A DNA stretch of 6,567 nt. Origin: Rickettsiales bacterium. GTDB lineage: Bacteria > Pseudomonadota > Alphaproteobacteria > TMED109. The number at the start of each line of letters is the position of its first letter. The stretch's first letter is position 1. The translations under genes were made by a program, and so were the position numbers. The stretch spans positions 19,730 to 26,296 of the forward strand of contig PBGQ01000009.1 of the NCBI GenBank assembly GCA_002720125.1, given 5' to 3'. The notes below the pieces were generated by a model that was given only the letters and a program-made list of their open reading frames with translations, was not told the origin of the DNA and searched no databases. Positions 1-6,554 of the stretch are shown here, piece after piece.

Positions 1-1529
1 CATCTAAGGAAAATAGCAGTTCTCCTATAATCTTTTTAGAAACAAATAATAATCTAATCTCTGTAATTACTCCCATAATCGGACATATAGGACTATATCT
101 TTATTTTAGCAGATATTTAGATCCAGTGATTACATATAATCTAAAAAGTGTAAATGATGCTATTAAAGAATATACATTAGCAAAACAGCAAAGTGACGGT
201 AATAGAATTACATTTACTATGGTATTTTTGTCTGTTTCTCTGTTGTTGCTGTTGTTAGCTATATGGCTAGGTATAGCTTTCGCAAATTCATTAACTTATC
301 CAATATCTCTGCTAATTAATGGTTCGGAAAAAATTAGTAAAGGAAATCTAAACTTTAAAATACCAGATGAAAAATACAAAAATAATGAAATATTTAAACT
401 AATTAAAAGCTTTAATATAATGATTAAACAATTATTTGATCAAAGAAAAGAATTAGTGACAGCTAATAAACAAATTGACGATAGAAGAAGATTTACTGAA
501 TCTGTTTTAACTGGAGTAAAGTCGGGAGTCTTAGGAATAGATTTTGATGATAGTATTTTCCTAGTAAATAGGTCAGCATTAGAACTTTTAGAAACAGATG
601 CAAGTAAGTTAATAGGTATAAAAGTTTTTGATATCTTTCCAGATTTATTACCTTTAATAAAAGAAAGTAAAATTGAAAAAGATAAACTAAAAGAAAAACA
701 GGTCGACTACAGGCTTAAAGGTAGAAAAAAGACTTTTATAATAGGTATATCTTTTGAAAATCAAAAGGATTATAAGGCAGGTTATGTTGTAACAATTGAG
801 AATATTACTGAATTAATTAAAGTTCAACGTTCAGCAGCATGGGCAGATATTGCTAGAAAAATAGCACATGAAATAAAGAATCCACTGACACCAATTCAAT
901 TATCTGCTGATAGACTTAAACATAAGTATCTTACAAATATAAAGGATGATAAGGATATTTTTGTTAATTGTATCGATACTATTATAAGGCAGGTTGCTAC
1001 AATGCATAGAATGGTAAACGAATTTTCAACCTTTGCAAAAATGCCAAGACCTATTTTTCAAAATGTAGATATGAAAGAGATTATTGCAGGAAATGTTAGC
1101 ATGACTAAACTTGCTAATAAAGATATTGAAATTACTTCAAATGTTGAATTAGTAAAACTCAGCAAGATTAAAGCTGACAGTAATTTAATTAATCAAGCTT
1201 TTAACAATTTAGTAAAAAATTCTATAAACGCCATTAAAGAAAGACAAAATAAACTAAATCAAAAAGATTTTCCAGGTAGAATAAATATAGAATTATCAGA
1301 AAACAATTCATTATGTCTACTAAAAGTAACAGACAACGGAATAGGTTTACCAGAAGACAAAGAACACCTAACGGAACCTTATATATCACGAAATAAGCAG
1401 GGTTCAGGCTTGGGCCTTGCAGTTGTAAAAAAAATTATGGAAGACCACAAAGGTTTTTTAGAATTAAATAATAATAATAATGATGTGGGTGCAAATGTTA
1501 CCTTGTTGTTCCCAATTGAAACTAATTAA
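1..1529 (+). CDS. ntrY: NtrY sensor histidine kinase, 5'-truncated by window edge
   Basis: Membrane sensor kinase of the NtrYX two-component system; it autophosphorylates on His and passes the phosphate to NtrX. The frame is open from base 3, giving 508 visible residues before the TAA at 1527. Numbered from the codon at 3-5: residues 1-70 are the end of the periplasmic sensor region, including a family-like GLYLYFSRYLDP stretch; about 71-95 is a transmembrane helix; 92-149 HAMP; 163-273 PAS; 275-346 the dimerisation/phosphoacceptor domain with HEIKNPLTP and His289 (867-869); 386-505 the HATPase domain with N-box Asn406 (1218-1220), G1 box DNGIG (444-448) and G2 box GSGLGL (467-472). All catalytic boxes are intact. 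NtrY proteins usually have further N-terminal membrane helices, so these lie upstream of the window. A GTG at 126 is an internal Val, not a start. Oddities: the PAS domain has no His or Cys, and five AAT codons in a row encode Asn near the C-terminus. Confidence 0.95.
   Translation, partial: SKENSSSPIIFLETNNNLISVITPIIGHIGLYLYFSRYLDPVITYNLKSVNDAIKEYTLAKQQSDGNRITFTMVFLSVSLLLLLLAIWLGIAFANSLTYPISLLINGSEKISKGNLNFKIPDEKYKNNEIFKLIKSFNIMIKQLFDQRKELVTANKQIDDRRRFTESVLTGVKSGVLGIDFDDSIFLVNRSALELLETDASKLIGIKVFDIFPDLLPLIKESKIEKDKLKEKQVDYRLKGRKKTFIIGISFENQKDYKAGYVVTIENITELIKVQRSAAWADIARKIAHEIKNPLTPIQLSADRLKHKYLTNIKDDKDIFVNCIDTIIRQVATMHRMVNEFSTFAKMPRPIFQNVDMKEIIAGNVSMTKLANKDIEITSNVELVKLSKIKADSNLINQAFNNLVKNSINAIKERQNKLNQKDFPGRINIELSENNSLCLLKVTDNGIGLPEDKEHLTEPYISRNKQGSGLGLAVVKKIMEDHKGFLELNNNNNDVGANVTLLFPIETN
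1467..1481 (+). repeat. (AAT)5 trinucleotide repeat within ntrY
   Basis: Five perfect AAT units are in frame and encode five consecutive Asn residues (489-493 of the visible NtrY), followed by Asp. They sit in a surface turn near the end of the HATPase domain, a place where NtrY homologues vary in length. Gain or loss of a unit would leave the frame intact. Confidence 0.8.
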
Positions 1530-1554
1530 AGTATATTTAATATAGATTTTAATT
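1524..1554. promoter_or_regulatory. Nested AT-rich dyad in the ntrY-ntrX gap (possible operator or internal promoter)
   Basis: This is the only intergenic gap of any size in the window (29 bases). It holds a perfect inner inverted repeat, TATATT (1532-1537) and AATATA (1539-1544), around a single T at 1538. Outside it is a second inverted pair, AATTAAA (1524-1530) and TTTAATT (1548-1554), the left arm of which includes the ntrY stop. A one-base loop cannot fold as an RNA hairpin, so a role as a duplex protein-binding site or a -10-like element is more plausible. Every base of the arms is A or T in an AT-rich genome, so chance is a serious alternative. Confidence 0.25.
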
Positions 1555-1558
1555 TTTT

Positions 1559-2932
1559 ATGAGAAAAGATATTCTAATAGTTGATGACGAAGAAGATATA
1601 AGAGAGTTAATATCTGGTATTCTTCAGGATGAAGGGTATGACACTAGAGTGGCTTGGGATTTAAAAAGTTTAAAGTCTGAGCTGATAAAGCGAGTGCCAG
1701 CATGTATTCTACTAGATGTATGGTTAGAGAATAATACTACTGACGGAATTGATATCTTAAAAGTTCTTAAAAAAAGTTATTCCAACATTCCAGTCATTAT
1801 GATAAGTGGCCACGGGACAATAGATTTGGCAATTAAAGCTATTAAGATTGGAGCTTTTGATTTTATAGAAAAACCTTTTAATACAAATATATTACTACTT
1901 AATATTAATCGGGCAATTGAATTATCAGATTTAAAAAAGCAAGCTTTAAATACAGATACTAAAAGTAAACAAGCAAATTCTTTCATAGGAAATTCTCCAG
2001 TTTCTTTAAATCTCAAGACCTTGATTAATAAAGTATCTAACACTGAAAGTAGGATTTTAATAGCTGGCCCTTCAGGAAGTGGAAAAAAATTTACGGCTAT
2101 GACTATTCATAATAATTCTAAAAGAAATAGTGGACCACTTGTCTTTGCAAACACAAAAAGAATTTTACCTAGTAATTTAGAAGAAGAACTGTTTGGTTTG
2201 GAGAACAAGGATGGAATAGTTAAAAAAATAGGTTTAATAGAGCAGGCTCACAAAGGAACTTTTTATATAGATGAAGTTGCAAATTTTAATGATGCCGTGC
2301 AATCTAGATTTGTAAAACTACTTACTGAAAAAGTATTCGTACGTGTTAATGGAAATTATAATATAGATGTTGACATAAGAATTATCGCTGGTACCTCGAA
2401 GAACCTTAAGAAAGAAATCTTAAATAATAATTTTAGAGAGGACTTGTATTACAGATTAAATGTTGTTCCTATAGAATTGCCTTCTCTTAATGATAGAATT
2501 GAAGACATTCCAGACTTTATTGATTATTTTCTTAAGGTTGGAAGTAAAAGTCTTGGTCTGCCAAATAGAAAAATGGAAAAGGAGAGTTATAATCTGCTCC
2601 AATCTATAAAATGGAATGGTAATTTAAGACAACTTCGAAATGTGATTGAACAATTGTTAATACTTGCACCTTCTAAAAGTGATTCTTTAATAAATGCAAA
2701 TATATTATCTTATGATAAAAATGAAAAGACTAAGGAATTCACTGAAATTTTACAAAAAAAAATGATGAGTTTAGATTTAAAAAAAGCTAGAGAGTATTTT
2801 GAAAGAGAATACATAAGTCTTCAAATGTCTAGGTTTAATAACAATGTTTCAAAGACTGCAGCTTTTATAGGCATGGAAAGGTCAGCTTTACACAGAAAAC
2901 TTAAGATTTTAAAAATAAAAGAAAGTATATAA
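1559..2932 (+). CDS. ntrX: NtrX response regulator (NtrC-like architecture, no GAFTGA loop)
   Basis: Cytoplasmic DNA-binding response regulator, partner of NtrY, 457 residues, a normal length for NtrX. Receiver domain about 1-122: acidic pair Asp10/Asp11, phosphoacceptor Asp53, Ser83 and Lys105 in the EKPF motif. AAA+ domain about 141-370: Walker A from Gly170 to Lys176 (GPSGSGK), Walker B with Asp238-Glu239, Arg293 and Arg299 in the FREDLYYRL segment, and the sensor II stretch WNGNLRQLRN (352-361). The C-terminal Fis-type helix-turn-helix is at about 405-452. Between LFG (211-213) and the Walker B strand the GAFTGA loop that contacts sigma-54 in NtrC is absent and the segment is a few residues short. 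I infer that it acts without sigma-54, probably on sigma-70-type promoters. The ATG at 1559 is preceded only by A/T-rich sequence with no Shine-Dalgarno match, but it gives the conserved start of the receiver fold. It follows ntrY by 29 bases and precedes trkA by one. Confidence 0.95.
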   Translation: MRKDILIVDDEEDIRELISGILQDEGYDTRVAWDLKSLKSELIKRVPACILLDVWLENNTTDGIDILKVLKKSYSNIPVIMISGHGTIDLAIKAIKIGAFDFIEKPFNTNILLLNINRAIELSDLKKQALNTDTKSKQANSFIGNSPVSLNLKTLINKVSNTESRILIAGPSGSGKKFTAMTIHNNSKRNSGPLVFANTKRILPSNLEEELFGLENKDGIVKKIGLIEQAHKGTFYIDEVANFNDAVQSRFVKLLTEKVFVRVNGNYNIDVDIRIIAGTSKNLKKEILNNNFREDLYYRLNVVPIELPSLNDRIEDIPDFIDYFLKVGSKSLGLPNRKMEKESYNLLQSIKWNGNLRQLRNVIEQLLILAPSKSDSLINANILSYDKNEKTKEFTEILQKKMMSLDLKKAREYFEREYISLQMSRFNNNVSKTAAFIGMERSALHRKLKILKIKESI

Positions 2933-2933
2933 A

Positions 2934-4310
2934 ATGAAAATTATTATTTGTGGTGCAGAGGAGGTAGGTTTTAGTTTAGCAAGATACCTAGCAGCTGAAG
3001 ACATGCAAGTAACAGTTATTGACGAAAATTCAGATAGGCTTCAGAAAATCGCTTCTTCTATAGATGTAAGAACCTTAATAGGTAAAATTTTCAATCCTAA
3101 TATTTTAAAAGAAGCGAATGCATCGGATACTGATCTGTTAATATCAGTGACCGATAATGATGAGAGTAATATATTAGCATGCGAAATAGCAAAAATTATT
3201 TTCAAAGTTCCTAGAACTATGGCCAGAATTAAGGAGAAAGATCTTCTTGAAGAAAAATGGTTTGATTTATTTTCTAATGACGGCTTCAAAGTTGATAATG
3301 TTATTTCTCCTGAAGGAGAAGTAGCTAAAATGCTAGCTAGACTTGTCGCAGTATCTGGAGCTCATGATTTAATTTCATTTGTAGATGATAAAATAAGATT
3401 AATAGGAGTTAAATTAGATCACGACTGTCCAGTTTTAGAAACACCTTTAGCACAATTAACAGAATTGTTTCCTGACCTAAAAACAAAAATTGTATTAATG
3501 GTTAGAAACGAAAAAGTGTTTATTCCAAATAAAATGGAGCAATTGGAGGCTAGTGATGACATTTACATGCTTGCAGACAGTAAAAATACATTCAGAATCT
3601 TATCAGTTTTTGGTAAGAAACAAATAAAGCAAAGAAAAATTATTATTATAGGTGCAGGTAGAATTGCTATTAATATAGCTAAAATTCTAGAAACAAATGA
3701 ACCAGACTCTTCTATAACTATTATAGAAAATAATAAAGTAAAAGCAGAAAAAGCGGCTGTTACTTTGGAAAAAGCAACGGTTTTGCTAGGAGACGCAGTG
3801 GAATCTGAAATTATAAAAGAAGCAAATATACCGGATGCTGACATTGTTTTTTCTGTTACTAATAGTGACGAGATAAACACCCTTGTTTCTGTATTGTCAA
3901 AAAAGGCAGGTGCTAAAAACTGCTATGCGTTACTTAATGAAGATAAATACCAGCCAGTTATACCTTTTTTGGATATTGATGGAATTATATCCCCCAGAGA
4001 TTTAACAGTTTCAAAAGTTTTAACATTTATAAGAAAAGGAATGGTATCAAACGTTTTTGAATTAAGAGATGGAGCAGCTGAAATCATTGAATTTCAAATT
4101 AGAGAAGGCTCTAAACTGCTAGGAGTTCCAATTAAAGACTCTAAGCTTCCATCTGAAGCACTGATTGGAGCTATTGTTAGAGATAAAGAAGTAATTACAC
4201 CTAAAGGAGATACTATAATAGAGAATAATGATATTATAGTTTTATGTTTATTACACGAAGCAGTTCACAAGATAGAAGAATTTTTATCTGACGATACTAT
4301 ACTAATATGA
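2934..4310 (+). CDS. trkA: TrkA, nucleotide-binding regulatory subunit of the Trk potassium transporter
   Basis: Peripheral cytoplasmic subunit that assembles under TrkH and gates potassium uptake in response to bound nucleotides (NAD(H), ATP/ADP in studied homologues). At 458 residues it matches the usual length of full TrkA, which has two RCK units in tandem. RCK-N1 is about 1-125, RCK-C1 145-227, RCK-N2 233-352 and RCK-C2 372-455. The first Rossmann motif reads GAEEVG (7-12), where the family normally has GAGxVG, so the middle glycine is Glu9; the acidic ribose-binding residue Asp30 remains. The second motif is GAGRIA (240-245), with Glu265 at the end of the second strand. TDNDESN (73-79) and TNSDEIN (309-315) are the equivalent conserved loops in the two halves. 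The ATG is one base after the ntrX stop, with only a weak purine stretch upstream, which points to coupled translation. It ends in TGA one base before trkH, its functional partner. Confidence 0.95.
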   Translation: MKIIICGAEEVGFSLARYLAAEDMQVTVIDENSDRLQKIASSIDVRTLIGKIFNPNILKEANASDTDLLISVTDNDESNILACEIAKIIFKVPRTMARIKEKDLLEEKWFDLFSNDGFKVDNVISPEGEVAKMLARLVAVSGAHDLISFVDDKIRLIGVKLDHDCPVLETPLAQLTELFPDLKTKIVLMVRNEKVFIPNKMEQLEASDDIYMLADSKNTFRILSVFGKKQIKQRKIIIIGAGRIAINIAKILETNEPDSSITIIENNKVKAEKAAVTLEKATVLLGDAVESEIIKEANIPDADIVFSVTNSDEINTLVSVLSKKAGAKNCYALLNEDKYQPVIPFLDIDGIISPRDLTVSKVLTFIRKGMVSNVFELRDGAAEIIEFQIREGSKLLGVPIKDSKLPSEALIGAIVRDKEVITPKGDTIIENNDIIVLCLLHEAVHKIEEFLSDDTILI

Positions 4311-4311
4311 T

Positions 4312-5709
4312 ATGCTTAATAATCTAACTTTTGCAATACAAAGTATTTTTGCCATTTATGCTTCTTTAGCTTTTTCAATTTTCGTTTATAGCATCAAATA
4401 TCATTCTTCAAGTGCTATGGTCTTTTTTATAACCTTTTTGGCAAATATATTGATGATATTATTACTTAACGTTTTTAAAAGAAAAATTAATAATACTATT
4501 AATCAATTAATTATAAATTTCTTTTTAATATGGATAATTTTAATAATAATAAGTTCAATACCTCTTATTGCAATTTATGAGAGCAAGTCTTTATCTGAGA
4601 TTCTTTTCGTGAGCACCAGTTTAGCAACTACAACTGGATTTAGTTTGTCCGAGTCCGTATTAGCAGATAACAAAATTCTTATTTTATGGCAATCAATGGT
4701 GCAATATATTGGTGCACATTACACTCTTCTTAGCTACTTATTATTTAGTTTAATAATATTTAGAAAGGAAACTAAAAGCTTTTTTTTAAATAAAAAATCA
4801 ATAATCTTATTTAATATTTTGTTTTTATCACTACTTTTTTTTTATTCTTTTTTATTATTTTTTTATAATGATAATTTTATAGAAAACTTTTCTTTATCTG
4901 CAGCAATTCTATCTACTGGAGGCATTTTAAATAATTACGACAATATACTTGCTGATACATTTTCTAATAATTATATTTTAATTTTTTTATTATTACTGAT
5001 GTTAATTGGATTATTTTTTCTACCCGTATTTATTTTTTTTCAAGATAGAACCCTTTTTAAAAGTATTTCTAAAAACTTTTTTAAAAGAATAAGTTTCATG
5101 GCAACATGTATTACAATAATTATTTGTTTAGTAAGTTATTTTGGCAAATTATCATTTATAGAAAACCTTTTCATATCTATATCATTCATAACTACAACAG
5201 GCATATTACCAAACAGTTTTGAAAATTATCTTATTGTAAACAGTTATAATTCTTATATCATGTTGTTTATACTTTTTATGGTAATTGGTACTTTTTCTGG
5301 TACATGCTGTGGTGGACTTAAAATTGATAAAATATCTATTTTTGCAATAAAAATATCTGAAGAACTAAATAAGTTTATATTTCAGCACAATGTAAAAGGT
5401 GTAGAGATTATCAAAAGAGGTTCAAACCAATCTGAACTTAATAGTCTATATGCATTAATTTCAGTAGGAGCAAGTCTTTCTCTATTAAGTATTTTAATAC
5501 TCAATATTTCAGGATATTCAGTAAAAGATGCTTTTATTTTATCTATCTCATCATTAACAAATACCGGCGAGGGAATAAAAACTATAAGTCAGGTTAGCTT
5601 TGAGAATAATAAAAAAACTCATTTCATTCTAAATTTATTAATGATTTGTGGAAGATTTGAAAATATTGGCTATATTTTAATAATAACTAAATTATTAAAA
5701 AAAAATTAA
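4312..5709 (+). CDS. trkH: TrkH-type potassium transporter membrane subunit
   Basis: Integral inner-membrane potassium channel/transporter subunit of the TrkH/KtrB superfamily, working with TrkA encoded just upstream. At 465 residues it is slightly shorter than typical TrkH (about 480). The protein is highly hydrophobic, with about ten membrane helices. All four pore-loop filter segments of the superfamily are present: TTTGF (106-110), STGG (201-204), TTTGI (294-298) and TNTGE (416-420), each with its filter glycine (109, 203, 297, 419). The conserved late arginine is in GRFE (Arg448). The intramembrane loop of the third repeat is SGTCCGGLK (329-337), compared with the usual SGSTxGGIK form. 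The segment after the first pore loop, QYIGAHYT (131-138), departs from the common WxGGxG form. The DNA is even more AT-rich than its neighbours, with several runs of 7-9 T, largely explained by Phe and Leu codons. The ATG lies one base after the trkA stop with no visible Shine-Dalgarno; the earlier ATG at 4307 is in another frame. Confidence 0.93.
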   Translation: MLNNLTFAIQSIFAIYASLAFSIFVYSIKYHSSSAMVFFITFLANILMILLLNVFKRKINNTINQLIINFFLIWIILIIISSIPLIAIYESKSLSEILFVSTSLATTTGFSLSESVLADNKILILWQSMVQYIGAHYTLLSYLLFSLIIFRKETKSFFLNKKSIILFNILFLSLLFFYSFLLFFYNDNFIENFSLSAAILSTGGILNNYDNILADTFSNNYILIFLLLLMLIGLFFLPVFIFFQDRTLFKSISKNFFKRISFMATCITIIICLVSYFGKLSFIENLFISISFITTTGILPNSFENYLIVNSYNSYIMLFILFMVIGTFSGTCCGGLKIDKISIFAIKISEELNKFIFQHNVKGVEIIKRGSNQSELNSLYALISVGASLSLLSILILNISGYSVKDAFILSISSLTNTGEGIKTISQVSFENNKKTHFILNLLMICGRFENIGYILIITKLLKKN

Positions 5710-5711
5710 AA

Positions 5712-6554
5712 ATGTCCAAAATATCTTTTGTAAATGGTAATTATTTATTTAACCACAAGGCAAGGATTTCCATAAATGACAGAAGTTTACACTTTTCCGA
5801 TGCCGTATACGAAGTAATTCCTGTATTTAATTACAAATTAATTTTTTGGAAAGAACACTACAATAGATTAAGAAAATCAATTAATCATTTAAATATTAAT
5901 TACTATGATGGTGAAAAAATTCTTAAATTTAAATGTAATGAAATTATAGAGAAAAATAATATGCAAGAAGGAATTATATACATTCATATTTCTAGAGGTA
6001 TCGCATCAAGGAATCATGATTGGGAAAAAACTATCAATCCTTCCCTAATTATCAGCGGTTTAAATAAGAGAATTTTTGTTTTTAATGAAAAACCAATATC
6101 TCTAATTTCAGATAAAGATATTAGGTGGAAAGGAACTTATATTAAGAGTACCTCGTTACTTCCAAATGTCCTTCTTAAGCATAAAGCAGTAGAAAATAAT
6201 GCAGGCGAATGTATTTTGAAAGATTATAAAGGCTTCATTACAGAAGCTACTCATTCTAATATATTTTTAATAAAAGAACGAAAGATAATTACTCCTCCCT
6301 TGAATAAAAACATATTAGCAGGCATAACAAGAAAGAAGATATTAGATTTCGCCAAGCTATTAAAAATAAAGATTGTATTTAAAAACTTTAAAGAAAGTGA
6401 CATTTACAAAGCTGACAGCACATTTATTAGCAATTCATCATCTTTTATTGTAGAAGCAAATAAACTAAATAAAAAAATACTTCAAAGTAAAGGTAAGTCT
6501 TTAATTGAAGAAATTAAAAATAAATTTATGGAGCATATAAGCTTTTATGACTAA
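5712..6554 (+). CDS. D-amino-acid aminotransferase (fold-type IV, PLP-dependent)
   Basis: Cytoplasmic PLP enzyme of the branched-chain/D-amino-acid aminotransferase (class IV) family, 280 residues, the usual length. The expected reaction is D-alanine plus 2-oxoglutarate to pyruvate plus D-glutamate, which supplies D-amino acids for peptidoglycan. Visible hallmarks are DAVYEV (30-35) with Tyr33; EHYNRL (48-53) with the phosphate-binding arginine Arg52; the catalytic Schiff-base lysine Lys145 in YIKS (6144-6146); Glu178 in the TEATHSN segment, the expected partner of the PLP ring nitrogen; GITR (204-207); and SNSSS (240-244) near the phosphate. The pair Arg100-x-His102 lies where Bacillus D-amino-acid aminotransferase holds the substrate carboxylate (Arg98/His100), which favours D-amino acids over branched-chain L-amino acids or 4-amino-4-deoxychorismate. 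The start is two bases after the trkH stop, behind a run of nine A and no Shine-Dalgarno. Placement after trkAH is known in alphaproteobacteria, but its functional reason is unclear. Exact substrate range cannot be read from sequence. Confidence 0.88.
   Translation: MSKISFVNGNYLFNHKARISINDRSLHFSDAVYEVIPVFNYKLIFWKEHYNRLRKSINHLNINYYDGEKILKFKCNEIIEKNNMQEGIIYIHISRGIASRNHDWEKTINPSLIISGLNKRIFVFNEKPISLISDKDIRWKGTYIKSTSLLPNVLLKHKAVENNAGECILKDYKGFITEATHSNIFLIKERKIITPPLNKNILAGITRKKILDFAKLLKIKIVFKNFKESDIYKADSTFISNSSSFIVEANKLNKKILQSKGKSLIEEIKNKFMEHISFYD

Noticed and set aside
126..128. GTG as the start codon of the first gene
   Set aside because: The same frame is open upstream to base 3 and encodes NtrY-like periplasmic sequence (GLYLYFSRYLDP) directly before it, so this GTG is an internal Val codon of a gene truncated by the window edge.
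1777..2043. Reverse-strand open frame of 88 codons
   Set aside because: It lies wholly inside ntrX, shows no recognisable domain, and is the kind of antisense frame expected by chance opposite a conserved gene.
3041..3289. Reverse-strand open frame of 82 codons
   Set aside because: It lies inside the first RCK unit of trkA, whose forward translation is clearly conserved; nothing supports the reverse product.
3563..3880. Reverse-strand open frame of 105 codons with a hydrophobic translation
   Set aside because: Hydrophobicity arises from reading antisense to Asp/Lys/Asn/Glu-rich trkA codons; there is no start context, homology or room for regulatory sequence.
4831..4866. T-rich stretch resembling a terminator tail
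   Set aside because: There is no G/C-rich stem before it and it lies inside the intact trkH reading frame encoding a membrane helix.
5697..5711. Run of nine A at the end of trkH as a programmed frameshift site
   Set aside because: The trkH frame ends normally at TAA 5707-5709 with a plausible KKN tail, and no downstream frame extends TrkH; no stimulatory structure is visible.
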